From CAZYFH01 sp965197395 (lineage in GTDB: Bacteria; Acidobacteriota; Vicinamibacteria; Vicinamibacterales; UBA8438), in NCBI GenBank assembly GCA_965197395.1, contig CBDANB010000004.1, positions 248,001-312,000 of the forward strand: a DNA stretch of 64,000 nt, given 5' to 3'. The notes under the pieces were generated by a model, which worked only from the letters and a program-made list of their open reading frames with translations, searched no databases and had not been told where the DNA came from. Numbering within the stretch: position 1 is the first letter of the stretch; the number at the start of each line of letters is the position of its first letter. The translations under genes were made by a program, and so were the position numbers. Shown here one piece after another: positions 8,886 to 17,896 of the stretch.

Positions 8886-9099
8886 CGAGGCGCGCACGGC
8901 GCGCCTCGCCCGTCGGCGGAGCGGGGCACTCGGGGTCCCCGCGGAGCGGTCGCGTGGGCTTGGGGCGCAGCCCCATCGAGGGAGGCCGCTATCAGGACTG
9001 TCGGCCAAGGCGCGCACGGCGCGCCTCGCGGCGGCGGAGCGGGGCACTCGGGGTCCCCGCGGAGCGGTCGCGGGGGCTTGGGGCGCAGCCCCATCGAGG
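8886..9099. repeat. GC-rich stop-adjacent repeat, two tandem copies
   Basis: Two copies (8886-8981 and 9006-9099) of a roughly 95-base element with a 120-base period. Each runs GGCGCGCACGGCGCGCC, GGAGCGGGGCACTCGGGG, TCCCCGCGGAGCGGTCGCG and GGGGCGCAGCCCC, all able to form hairpins. The copies are separated by a spacer (GGAGGCCGCTATCAGGACTG) that closely matches the spacer at 58911-58933. The GGGGCGCAGCCCC end lies next to the stop codon of the HD-GYP gene ending at 9101. Related copies occur at 52723, 55226 and 58904, and a partial one at 48590. Confidence 0.85.
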
Positions 9100-9100
9100 T

Positions 9101-10471
9101 TTAGATGAAATCCAGCGGATCGATGCCGTGCTCGGCGGGATCGAGCGGCGCGTCGATTTTCACGTCCGAGTCGCCATCAGCGGCCTTCTCCCACAGGTTG
9201 CGCTCGACGGGGACGCCGATGGCCTGTCCCTCGGGGTCGAGCAACACCCGCACCTTGGGCCGATAGGGATCGGGAGCGTGCACCTTGAGGACGACGGCGA
9301 CTTCTCCGCTGGAGAGACGGACCAGCGTTCCCGGCGGATAGATGCCGATCAGCTGGACGAAGCGTCGGACCAGGTCGTGGTCAAACTCGCCACCCTCGTT
9401 CCGTTTGAGCACTGCCAGAATCCGGTCCGTCGGAAACGCCTGCTGATAAGCGCGCTGCGAGCGCATCGCGTCATACACGTCCGCAATGCTGCACAGCTTT
9501 GTGCCGAGATTGAGCGTCGGCCGCTTCACCGGCGGATACCCGGTGCCGTTCTGCCTGAGGTGATGCTCGAAGGCGACGCTTGGCGCCAGGATCGGCATCT
9601 CCGGCGTCTGCCGCAGGATCTCCGCTCCATCGACGACGTGCCGCTTCATGATGGCGAACTCGTCGTCGTCCAGCTGGCTGGTCTTGTTGAGGATCTCGAG
9701 CGGCGTCCGGACCTTGCCGATGTCGTGCATCAGGGCCGACAGCCCGAGCTCACGCAGCAGCTTGCCCTCGATGCCCAGCGACCGGGCTTGCGCCATGGTC
9801 AGGATCGACACGTTGACCATATGGGTGAACGTGTAGTTGTCGTAGCTCTTCATCGCGGTCAGCGCGATCAATGCCGTGCGGTTCTCGGTGATGCTGTCGG
9901 CAAGGCCGTCGACGGTGTCGACGGCGGCGTGCAATTCTGGTTGCCCCTCGGTCTTCGCGGCGTCCCAGACGCTTTCCGCGGCCTGACTCGCGTCGCTGTA
10001 GAGGCGCTGGATGGTCGCGATGTCGCGGGCGATGCCCGCCGCGCCGGCGCCGCCCCCGCCAATGCGTCCCACGGTGATATGGGGCAGCGTGGGGAGGGCG
10101 TCCGCGCGCTGAGCGGTCTGGTGGGTCAGCTCCGCAACCGCGCGTATGAACGACCCGACCTCGTCGACGGTGAGCCCTCGTGCGAACGTCACGCGCTCGA
10201 TGCCAGCTATCTGCAACCGCCTCAGCAGCTCGCCGAGCGTCGCGGTGGCCTTTGGCAGCGGCGTGTCAGAGACGACGAGCGCGCCCCCGACGACGCCAAT
10301 GGCGACCATGTCGTCTTCTTTCAAAAGCTGCTCCAGCGCGTCGAGGAGTGCCTCCAGGTTGCGCACGATGAGCGGGTGGTCCGCGGCGTAGAGCTGCGTC
10401 CCGCGCAGTGCGGAGGCAAAGCGGCGCGCGAGGTCGTCGTAGAGGGGAAGTCGGCGAGAGAGCTCAGCCAT
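9101..10471 (-). CDS. HD-GYP domain protein (copy A)
   Basis: A 456-residue protein with an N-terminal helical region (1-190) and an HD-GYP phosphohydrolase domain (about 200-400). Visible motifs are HDIGK with His249/Asp250, KRHVVDGAEIL, EHHLRQNGTGYP, and SIADVYDAM. A short beta-rich tail follows (PGTLVRLSSGEVAVVLKV). HD-GYP proteins generally hydrolyse cyclic di-GMP. No response-regulator receiver is attached. It is paralogous along its whole length to the gene at 12732-14135, sharing motif order and the C-terminal tail (EHGIDPLDFI against EVGIDPLAFM). It starts 3 bases after the preceding HEAT-protein gene and is last in the operon. Confidence 0.92.
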   Translation of the reverse strand: MAELSRRLPLYDDLARRFASALRGTQLYAADHPLIVRNLEALLDALEQLLKEDDMVAIGVVGGALVVSDTPLPKATATLGELLRRLQIAGIERVTFARGLTVDEVGSFIRAVAELTHQTAQRADALPTLPHITVGRIGGGGAGAAGIARDIATIQRLYSDASQAAESVWDAAKTEGQPELHAAVDTVDGLADSITENRTALIALTAMKSYDNYTFTHMVNVSILTMAQARSLGIEGKLLRELGLSALMHDIGKVRTPLEILNKTSQLDDDEFAIMKRHVVDGAEILRQTPEMPILAPSVAFEHHLRQNGTGYPPVKRPTLNLGTKLCSIADVYDAMRSQRAYQQAFPTDRILAVLKRNEGGEFDHDLVRRFVQLIGIYPPGTLVRLSSGEVAVVLKVHAPDPYRPKVRVLLDPEGQAIGVPVERNLWEKAADGDSDVKIDAPLDPAEHGIDPLDFI

Positions 10472-10474
10472 GGG

Positions 10475-12739
10475 TCACCGTGTGAGTTGGGTCAGCTCGA
10501 CGCGCGCGGCGCGGCGGACCCCGCGCGAACCTGAGCTGGCGGCCTCGCGCAGGACGGCGCTGCCCTTGTTGTTTTTCGATCGCCGGAGCGCCAGCGCCGC
10601 GGCTCTTCGCAGCGCGCGCGTCCGGAGTGGGGCCCACCATTCACCGCTGTAGAGCACATCGCGCAGCGGGGGCACGGCCTCGTCGCTCCCGATGTTGCCG
10701 AGCGTCTCGATGGCCGCCATGCACACGTCGGCCAGCGTCCGGTGATCGATGTTCGTGATGAGATAGCTGCACAACGGGACGGCGCGTGCATCACGCTGCG
10801 AGGTCAGTTGCTGAATGAGCGTGTCGCGGCTCCGGCTGCGCGACTTCGTATCGGTCAAGACGCGGACGAGCGCTCCGTAGGTGCGCTCGTCGCCGATCAG
10901 CACGACGGCCCTGATCGCCTCGCGCTGGACCAACGGCTCCGAATCGGTGAGCAGGAGCTCCAGCTCCGGCAGTCCTTCGGTCCCGCCGAACTCCCGCAGC
11001 AGGAAGGCGGCGGTCTGCCGCACCTCCCAGTTCGGCGCGTTCAACAGCTGCTGGACGGCCTCGCGGCCCTTCTTGCCAAACCCCAGCAGGATGTCGCGGA
11101 TGCGTCGCCGCGTGCGTGCATCCTGTTCCGATGCGAGGACTTCGGCGAGCGAGGTCACCACGGCCGGCCCGAGGACGGTGCACAGCGTACCGACCGCGGT
11201 CGAGACCTCCTCCGCGCCGTCCTTGAGATGCCCGAGCGAATGCCGCATCGCCGGGCCGGCGGCGATCCGCTCGATCGCCTGCAGGGCGAAGGCGCGCTTG
11301 GACTCCTCGTCGGCTGGGACCTCGTCTGCGTCACCCCGTTCAGCGGCAAGCCGCTCGACCAGTCCGACGGCGATGGGGACATCGCCCCGGCGCGTCAGCT
11401 CCTCCACGGTCTCGGCCGCCGTGACGGTCAAATCCCGCCATCGGAAGGCGTCCGCTTCGAGCTCCAGGAGGTCGAGCAGCAGTTGCAGGTCGAGGTCGCG
11501 CAGTCGTCCGTCATTCACGGTCTCGAGCCAGCTCGCGACCCGCTCCGGTGGGTCGTCGTTCAGCGCGTCGACCTCGACCGCCTGTTCGCGCGCCTGGGAC
11601 AGCTCGCGTGCGTACTCGGCGCCGACGTATTGCTCGTCGCGATACGAGGTGAGCATCTCCTCGGTGCGTCGCCAGACGTCGGGGAAGTCCTCTTCGGTGC
11701 CGACCGGCGATTCGGACACTTGATGCTCGGCGAGGGAGAGGAGCTGCCGTCGACTGTCGATGTCGGGCACGAGCGCGGAGAACGCCTCGGCCAGGCGCTG
11801 CGTGGCGCCCCCCTGGGCGATCACCGAGCTGGCGACGAAGTTCGCGATCGTCTCGTCGCTCATGTGGCCGACGGCCGCGCTCACCACGTTGATGCCGCCG
11901 ACCGTGGCCTCGGGTGCGCTCTGCCGATCGAGCAGCTCGGTCATGCCCTCGGCGGGAAGATCGCCCACCACGGTCGCCAGGTTGCCGAAGGCCGTGTTGA
12001 CCTGGGCGGGGTCTGACGGGTCCAGGACCGCCGCCGCGTTCGTCATGAACTGAAACAGGGCGCCCGCGTGTTTCGTTGGGTCCTGATCACCACTTCGGGC
12101 GCGCAACTCGGCGGCCACCGCCGCCAGCTTGGCTTCGCTCCCAATCGTGTCGATCATGGCCGCCCGGGTGGCGTCGTCGAACTCGAACGGTGTGTCGCCG
12201 AGGCACCCCTCGATGAGGGCCTCGAGCGGCGCCTCGCCGTCTCCCTGGCTGCGAAGGATCCTTTCGTAGTCGACTTCGCGAAGCTCGACGCTCACGCGCT
12301 GCTGCGAGGTGGTGAGCCCGCCAGCGTCGCCCCACAGATGCGCGATGCCGCCATCGTCACGCACGTCCTCCGCGGGCCGGCTCAAGAGGCGGAAAAACGT
12401 CAGCCACGTCTCGCTGTCGGCGCCATCGTTGAGGACGAAACGGCCGATTTGGTGACGATGGAAGAGTGCCGCCAGCTCCGGTGTGGCGGTGTCCGGCTTC
12501 TCCGCCGCCCGCCCACCGAGCAGTAGCTGGTCCGGCAGGATGGTCAGCTCGAGCGGCGCGGCGAGCGTCGCTCGGCGGCCGACCTCCACCATCCGCTGGA
12601 GCGACGATTGCACCGACGGATGCCCGTCGGGGTAGAGCGAGACCGCGCGGGCGGCCGCCTTGCAGCCGCGCGCAAACTCGGCCAGCCGGGCCGCGGCCTG
12701 GTCGTCGAGCGGTTCCCGCTCGGTCTTCGTCTCAGCCAT
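10475..12739 (-). CDS. HEAT-repeat protein (copy A) of the HEAT/HD-GYP operon
   Basis: A 754-residue soluble protein with no signal peptide. The N-terminal half (about 1-300) resembles the N-terminus of the partner HD-GYP proteins (KAAARAVSLYPDGHPSVQSSLQRM, a 'LYxxxHP' signature region). The C-terminal 250 residues are HEAT/PBS-lyase-like helical repeats, for example NAPNWEVRQTAAFLLREFGG, TDSEPLVQREAIRAVVLIG and DARAVPLCSYLITN. Such repeats usually bind proteins. Its start overlaps the end of the upstream HD-GYP gene by 8 bases and its stop is 3 bases before the next HD-GYP start, so translation is probably coupled. Paralogue of 14139-16355. Confidence 0.85.
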   Translation of the reverse strand: MAETKTEREPLDDQAAARLAEFARGCKAAARAVSLYPDGHPSVQSSLQRMVEVGRRATLAAPLELTILPDQLLLGGRAAEKPDTATPELAALFHRHQIGRFVLNDGADSETWLTFFRLLSRPAEDVRDDGGIAHLWGDAGGLTTSQQRVSVELREVDYERILRSQGDGEAPLEALIEGCLGDTPFEFDDATRAAMIDTIGSEAKLAAVAAELRARSGDQDPTKHAGALFQFMTNAAAVLDPSDPAQVNTAFGNLATVVGDLPAEGMTELLDRQSAPEATVGGINVVSAAVGHMSDETIANFVASSVIAQGGATQRLAEAFSALVPDIDSRRQLLSLAEHQVSESPVGTEEDFPDVWRRTEEMLTSYRDEQYVGAEYARELSQAREQAVEVDALNDDPPERVASWLETVNDGRLRDLDLQLLLDLLELEADAFRWRDLTVTAAETVEELTRRGDVPIAVGLVERLAAERGDADEVPADEESKRAFALQAIERIAAGPAMRHSLGHLKDGAEEVSTAVGTLCTVLGPAVVTSLAEVLASEQDARTRRRIRDILLGFGKKGREAVQQLLNAPNWEVRQTAAFLLREFGGTEGLPELELLLTDSEPLVQREAIRAVVLIGDERTYGALVRVLTDTKSRSRSRDTLIQQLTSQRDARAVPLCSYLITNIDHRTLADVCMAAIETLGNIGSDEAVPPLRDVLYSGEWWAPLRTRALRRAAALALRRSKNNKGSAVLREAASSGSRGVRRAARVELTQLTR

Positions 12740-14135
12740 CGGTCGTCGCGGCGTCGGTGGCGCCGCGCCCTTCCATGAACGCCAACGGGTCGATCCCGAC
12801 CTCGTCCGGGTCGACCGCCTCGGCGACGGCCCGGACGACGGTATCCGGCTCCCGGCGCTCCCAGGTATTGACCAGCAGCGGCTCTTCCAGCCGATCGCCG
12901 TGGGGGTCGAGGATCACTTTGACCTGTGGTCGGAACGGATCGCTGGGGTGCGCGTGCGTCACGACGCCCACTTCGTCACTCTCGAGACGCACGAGCGTCC
13001 CCACGGGGAACACGCCCATCAGGTTGATGAACCGGCGGAGAAGCTTGTTGTTGAAGTCATTCCCCCCTTGCTTGCCCATGATGGCGCGGATGCGATCCGT
13101 CGGCAGCGAGTCCCGATACGCGCGCGTACTGCGCAGCGCGTCGAACACGTCGGCGATCGTGACGATCATCGTGCACAGGTTCAGGTCGCGGTGCCCCACG
13201 TTGTCCGGGTAGCCACTCAGGTCCATCTTGAGGTGGTGCTCGAAGGCGACGACTGGTGCGAGCGCCGGCACCTCCGGTGTCTTGCGCAGAATGTGCGCCC
13301 CATCGACGACGTGGCGCTTCATGACGGCAAACTCGTCCTTCGACAGCTGGTCCGGCTTGTTCAAGATCTCCTGTGGCGTGTTGACCTTGCCGATGTCATG
13401 CATCAACGCCGCGAAACCGAACTCGCGCAACATGGCGCCGTCCATGTTGAGCGCACGAGCCTGGGCCATCGCGAGCGCCGAGACGTTCACCATGTGCGTA
13501 AACGTGTAGCTGTCGTGCTGGGTGACCGCGGTCAGCGCCATCAGCGAGGTGCGATCGCTGTGGACCATCTTGGCGAGCGAATCGATGATACGCCGTGCCG
13601 CACCCGGGTCTAGCGTCTGGCCCGCACCGGCTGACGCCCACAGTTGCTCCGCCGTGGCGACCGCCTGCCCATAGACCTTCTTCGCTGCCTCGATTCCAGC
13701 CGCGTCCTCGTCCGTTTCCTCGACGGTGATCTTGCCGAGGCTGATCCGGCGTACGCCGCGGGCGCGGAGCTTCTCGTCCGACAGGTCGGGATCCTCAAGG
13801 TCGGAGCGGTCGCTCACGGCGGCGACGAACGCGCCGATCTCCTGGCGATCGAGCCCGCGGCGTAGGGTGATCTTGTCGATGTCGCGGCTGCGCAAATCGC
13901 GGGCGAAGCCGGCGAACGAGGCGCGAGATCTGACCAGCCGCTCGCCGTCCGCCACCACGTCATCTCCGAGAAAGCCGATCACGACTGCGTCGGAGTTCTC
14001 GAGCGCCCGCTGGCAGGCCGTGGCTAGGGCGTCGACCGCCCGCGACACGAGGGGATGCTCGGGTTTGTAGAGCGCGACCCCACGAATCGCCGCAGCCAGC
14101 CGCCGCACCAGCGCCTCCCGCTGCTCGAGATCCAT
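12732..14135 (-). CDS. HD-GYP domain protein (copy B)
   Basis: A 467-residue paralogue of the protein encoded at 9101-10471. It has the same N-terminal helical module with GVALYKPEHPLVSRAVDAL and the HD-GYP domain carrying His246/Asp247 in HDIGK, KRHVVDGAHILRK, FEHHLKMDLSGYPD and TIADVFDALRSTRAYR. The GYP triplet is kept, though the usual DGSGYP reads DLSGYP. A predicted cyclic di-GMP phosphodiesterase; activity cannot be judged from sequence alone. It lies between the two HEAT-repeat genes: 3 bases after one and overlapping the next by 8 bases. Confidence 0.92.
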   Translation of the reverse strand: MDLEQREALVRRLAAAIRGVALYKPEHPLVSRAVDALATACQRALENSDAVVIGFLGDDVVADGERLVRSRASFAGFARDLRSRDIDKITLRRGLDRQEIGAFVAAVSDRSDLEDPDLSDEKLRARGVRRISLGKITVEETDEDAAGIEAAKKVYGQAVATAEQLWASAGAGQTLDPGAARRIIDSLAKMVHSDRTSLMALTAVTQHDSYTFTHMVNVSALAMAQARALNMDGAMLREFGFAALMHDIGKVNTPQEILNKPDQLSKDEFAVMKRHVVDGAHILRKTPEVPALAPVVAFEHHLKMDLSGYPDNVGHRDLNLCTMIVTIADVFDALRSTRAYRDSLPTDRIRAIMGKQGGNDFNNKLLRRFINLMGVFPVGTLVRLESDEVGVVTHAHPSDPFRPQVKVILDPHGDRLEEPLLVNTWERREPDTVVRAVAEAVDPDEVGIDPLAFMEGRGATDAATTDG

Positions 14136-14138
14136 AGT

Positions 14139-16355
14139 CTAGTTGCCGGTCGCGTGGAGGCTCACGATGCGGCGGAGGAGTCGATCCCCGGTGCGTGCGG
14201 CTTCGGTGAGCGCGCCGGTGGCCGCGGCGGTGCCAATCCGGTGCAGCGTGCCCACCGCCGCCGCCTTGAGCGCGCGGTTGCGCCGGCGCGCGAACCATCG
14301 CCATTGACGCATGACCCGCGCGACCGCGGGGACGGCCGCCTCGTCCCGGAGCTTCCCGAGCGCGTCCAGCGTTTCGAGGCTGAGCGTGTGATCGCGTCCC
14401 AGCGCCTGGCTTTCATCCAGGATGCGTGCCAGGAGCGGCACCACCCGCGCGTCACTGGCGTCGATGAGTGCGTCGATGACGGCTTGACGGCCCTCGCCGG
14501 TCGACGACCGCAAGACAGTGTGGATCGCCCGAGCCGCGCCGGGATCGTCGATCGCGGCGAGCGCGACGACGGCCTCGCGGAGAACACGCGGATCCACGCC
14601 GCGTAGCAGCGGCTGCAGCAACGGCACGCTCGCGGGGACGCCGATGCGGCCGAGCACCTCGGCGGCGTTGCGCTGCACGAACCACTGCGCGTGCGTCACC
14701 AGCGGCGCGAGCCGGCCGACCGCCGCTGCACCGAAGCTCACAATCATCTGGCTCCCGCGTACCCGGGCGCGTGTCTTCTTTTCGAACATCAGCGTGGCGT
14801 GGAGCGAGTCCACGGCGGCGGCGCCGATCCGGTGACACAGCGCGCGCACCTCGTCGATCTCGACATCGCCCAGCTCGCCCAGCAGCCCGACGGTTTCCCG
14901 CAGCGCCGCGCACGCGCCCAACTCGTCCAGTGCGCGGCGGCACGCGACGCGGCCGGCGGCGCCGGTCGCGGTCGCTCGCTCCGCCAGCGCCTCGGCCAGC
15001 CGGAGCGCCTCGGCGTACTCGCCGGCCAGAAGCAAATCCTCTGCCATCGCCTGCATGTCGGTGGTGAGCTCGCTCGCGCGCGCCGCCCCTGTCTCGAGGC
15101 GGAGCAGGTCTGACAAAAGCGTGACCGACAAATCGCGCACGTTCTCGTGCTCGACGGTTTCCATCCAGTCGCCGAGCTCGGGGGGTAACGGCGCCGTGGC
15201 CGCCATCGACTCACCCCGCGTGGTCGCGGTGTCGAGCGCCTGGCGATACTCCGATGACACGAACGGGCGTTCGTCGTGCGACACCACGAGCGAGTCGACG
15301 GAATTCCAGAGCGCTTCAAAGCGCTGCTGGCTGCCGAAGTCGCCGTCGTTCAGCATCGATTTCGTCAGCGCGACGACGCGGTCCTTCCGCTCCGGATCGG
15401 GGACGATCGTGTCGAAGACCTCGGCGAGCCGCTCGGAGGCCTTGCCGTCGAGCGCGAGCGTCGTCGCCAGCAGCTGCGCCACCTGCTCCTCGTCGAACGC
15501 CTCGCCGAGGCCGCGCACCACCTCCTCGTCGCCCTCGTCACGCTGGCCGCTCCGCATCATCTCGACGACGACACGCGGATCGAGCTCGGCCGTCGACGCC
15601 GCCAGGTTGCGCGCGAGCGCCTCGCTGCGCTCGGGCGCCATGACGGACACAATGTTCCGCAGATGCTGGTACGTGGCGAGCACCGCCGAGGCCTGTGTCG
15701 TGACGAGCGGCGAACCGTCCGGCGTGCGGTGATCGCCGATGGCGCCGTTTGCGAGCCGCTGAATTGCCCCCGCGTCACCAGCGATCTCCAGTAGTCGCGC
15801 CTGTTCGGCTTCGCTGAGCGACGCGTCCCGACGGCCGACCGAGCGCACCAGGTGCACCCACATCTCATCCTGGTCCGACTCTGGTCGCGTGGTGTCATGA
15901 TCGCGAAGCACCTCGTGGTAATCGATCTGCTCGATCAAGATGGCGCCGTCGCCATCCTCGTGCCAGGCCTTCGCAGCGCCGCCGCGGGCGCGCAGGCCAG
16001 CGATGTCGAGCGCCAGCAAGGAGAGCAGTGACTGGAGGGAACGCGCCTTGATCTGACTGCTGAACGTGACCCGCACGATGTCGCGCTCGTGAAGCAGACA
16101 GGCCGCCTCGGTGACGCGCGTGTCGGGCTGATCCGTCGCCTTGCCGTCGAGCATTAACGTATCGGGCGCGACGCCGACCGTGAAGCCCTGCATCGCGTCG
16201 AGCCGTTGCACGGTGGCGTGCAGGTGCGCGACGACCGTCGCGACCTGCGGATGATCAGGCGGATAGAGCGATGCGGTCTGCACTCCCGACACGAGTGCGC
16301 GCGCCAACGCTCCCACTTGCTCGGTGACCGTCGAGGCAGACGAGATCTCGGTCAT
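14139..16355 (-). CDS. HEAT-repeat protein (copy B), first gene of the HEAT/HD-GYP operon
   Basis: A 738-residue paralogue of the 10475-12739 protein. The N-terminus includes TASLYPPDHPQVATVVAHL, the same 'LYPxxHP' signature seen in all four proteins of the operon. The C-terminal third is HEAT-like: VTHAQWFVQRNAAEVLGRIG, RGVDPRVLREAVVALAAID and RDEAAVPAVARVMRQWRWF. No membrane segment. It is transcribed first, away from the nucleoside transporter gene, and a 13-base palindrome lies 2 bases upstream of its start (16358-16370). Function unknown; inferred scaffold or partner of the HD-GYP proteins. Confidence 0.84.
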   Translation of the reverse strand: MTEISSASTVTEQVGALARALVSGVQTASLYPPDHPQVATVVAHLHATVQRLDAMQGFTVGVAPDTLMLDGKATDQPDTRVTEAACLLHERDIVRVTFSSQIKARSLQSLLSLLALDIAGLRARGGAAKAWHEDGDGAILIEQIDYHEVLRDHDTTRPESDQDEMWVHLVRSVGRRDASLSEAEQARLLEIAGDAGAIQRLANGAIGDHRTPDGSPLVTTQASAVLATYQHLRNIVSVMAPERSEALARNLAASTAELDPRVVVEMMRSGQRDEGDEEVVRGLGEAFDEEQVAQLLATTLALDGKASERLAEVFDTIVPDPERKDRVVALTKSMLNDGDFGSQQRFEALWNSVDSLVVSHDERPFVSSEYRQALDTATTRGESMAATAPLPPELGDWMETVEHENVRDLSVTLLSDLLRLETGAARASELTTDMQAMAEDLLLAGEYAEALRLAEALAERATATGAAGRVACRRALDELGACAALRETVGLLGELGDVEIDEVRALCHRIGAAAVDSLHATLMFEKKTRARVRGSQMIVSFGAAAVGRLAPLVTHAQWFVQRNAAEVLGRIGVPASVPLLQPLLRGVDPRVLREAVVALAAIDDPGAARAIHTVLRSSTGEGRQAVIDALIDASDARVVPLLARILDESQALGRDHTLSLETLDALGKLRDEAAVPAVARVMRQWRWFARRRNRALKAAAVGTLHRIGTAAATGALTEAARTGDRLLRRIVSLHATGN

Positions 16356-16357
16356 AC

Positions 16358-16370
16358 GACCAATTTGGTC
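16358..16370. promoter_or_regulatory. Perfect 13-base palindrome next to the HEAT-protein start codon
   Basis: GACCAA-T-TTGGTC lies 2 bases upstream of the ATG at 16355, in the 152-base divergent spacer to the nucleoside transporter. Perfect dyad symmetry in this position suggests an operator or a site affecting translation start. An AT-rich patch (ACTAAAATATAGAA, 16425-16438) in the same spacer could hold -10 elements for either direction. This is inference from sequence only. Confidence 0.35.
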
Positions 16371-16507
16371 ATCTTAGCAGAGGGTCCGGTGACCACGGAC
16401 CGCTGGATCACACGGTTCTGCACACTAAAATATAGAACCTCCGTGACGGCGATCGCGATCGCACGGATGGCATCCACCGGTCGCGGCCGCGCGACCGTAG
16501 CCGAGTT

Positions 16508-17845
16508 GTGAGGGACACACCACCGTCCGGCGGTTGGCGTCTACGGCTCGGCGCGGGTCTCATCGCGCTCGTCCTGGCCGCCGTCGCGTTTTTGCTGCGA
16601 GATGTCCTGCCGGCGCGTGTGCGGGCGGTGATGGGCGTTGCCGCCTTCATCTCGCTGCTCGTGAGCTGCTCGTCCAACGTCGCCGCGATCCGTTGGCGTA
16701 CGGTCATCTGGGGCCTCGGTCTGCAGGTCGCCTTGGGCGTGCTCATTCTCAAACTCGCAATTGGCGGGGTGCGGCCCGGCTACGCGGTGTTCTCGGTGCT
16801 TGCCGCTGTCGTGACGCGGTTTCTCGATTTCACCAGTGTGGGCGCAGAGTTCGTCTTCGGCGTGCTGGCCAGCCCGGACGAGATGGGGCGGCTGTTTCCG
16901 AATGGTCTCGTCCTCGCGTTTTCCGCCCTGCCGATCATCATCTTCGTCTCGTCGGTCTTCACGGTGCTGTATTACTTCGGCGTCTTGCAGGTGATCGTCA
17001 AGCTGATGGCGCGGGCGATGATGCCGCTCATGGGCACGAGCGGCGCCGAAACGCTGTCGGCGGCGGCCAACGTCTTCATGGGGCAGACCGAGGCGCCGAT
17101 CATCGTCAGACCGTATATCGGGCGGATGACACAGTCGGAGCTGTTGACGCTGATGACCGGCGGCCTCGCGACCATCGCCGGGAGCATGTTCGCCATCTAC
17201 GTCAGCCTCGGTGCCGACCCGATCGCGATGCTGACGACCAGCGTGATGGCCGCGCCGTGCGGGCTCTACCTCGCCAAGATTCTGCTGCCGGAAACCGAGC
17301 AGCCGGCGACAGCGGGGCGCGTGACGTTGGACGTCGAGCGCGAGCACGTCAACATCATCGACGCGGCATCGAGCGGGGCCGCCGACGGCATGCGTCTGGC
17401 GATCAACGTCGCGGCGATGCTGATCGCGTTTCTCGCGTTCATCGCCATGATCAACTTCGGTCTCGGCGTGTTACGGCCAGGCCTGACGATGGCGGGCATG
17501 TTCGCCGTGGTGTTCGCGCCAGTGGCAGCGCTGATGGGGGTTCCCAGCGCCGACGTGCCCGCGGTGGCGGACCTCCTCGGCACGAAACTTGTTACCAATG
17601 AGTTCGTCTCATATGTGAAGCTCGAGAGCGAGTATCAGGGCGTCATCAGCGACCGCGGTCACCTGCTCGCGACCTACGCGCTCACCGGCTTCGCCAACTT
17701 TGGATCGATCGGCGTGATCCTCGGCGGCATCGGCGGCATGGCGCCGGAGCGTCGCTCGGATCTAGCCCGGCTCAGCTCGCGTGCGCTGCTTGCCGGGTTC
17801 ACGGCCACCTTGATCAACGCGTCAATTGCCGCGGTGTTGTTGTGA
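16508..17845 (+). CDS. Concentrative nucleoside transporter (CNT/NupC family)
   Basis: A 445-residue polytopic inner-membrane protein of the Na+/H+-coupled CNT family. Signatures include the N-terminal spans, GAEFVFGVLASP, FSALPIIIFVSSVFTVLYYFG, TLSAAANVFMGQTEAPIIVRPY, MTGGLATIAGSMFAIYVSLG, and the C-terminal gate segment TKLVTNEFVSYVKLE with NFGSIGVILGGIGGMAPERR. It imports nucleosides coupled to ions. It starts with GTG at 16508. The N-terminal extension of roughly 40 residues is longer than in E. coli NupC and hydrophobic. Ordinary length otherwise. Confidence 0.93.
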   Translation: MRDTPPSGGWRLRLGAGLIALVLAAVAFLLRDVLPARVRAVMGVAAFISLLVSCSSNVAAIRWRTVIWGLGLQVALGVLILKLAIGGVRPGYAVFSVLAAVVTRFLDFTSVGAEFVFGVLASPDEMGRLFPNGLVLAFSALPIIIFVSSVFTVLYYFGVLQVIVKLMARAMMPLMGTSGAETLSAAANVFMGQTEAPIIVRPYIGRMTQSELLTLMTGGLATIAGSMFAIYVSLGADPIAMLTTSVMAAPCGLYLAKILLPETEQPATAGRVTLDVEREHVNIIDAASSGAADGMRLAINVAAMLIAFLAFIAMINFGLGVLRPGLTMAGMFAVVFAPVAALMGVPSADVPAVADLLGTKLVTNEFVSYVKLESEYQGVISDRGHLLATYALTGFANFGSIGVILGGIGGMAPERRSDLARLSSRALLAGFTATLINASIAAVLL

Positions 17846-17870
17846 GCCCTAAGCCGTAAGCCAAGGGCTC
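17844..17870. terminator. Hairpin after the CNT transporter gene
   Basis: GAGCCCT (17844-17850) pairs perfectly with AGGGCTC (17864-17870) around AAGCCGTAAGCCA, beginning inside the transporter stop codon. A pyrimidine-rich TCCCCCGCCCCTG follows instead of a U-run. Candidate terminator or member of the TAAGCC-word repeat family. Confidence 0.45.
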
Positions 17871-17896
17871 TCCCCCGCCCCTGTATCATCTGTTCC

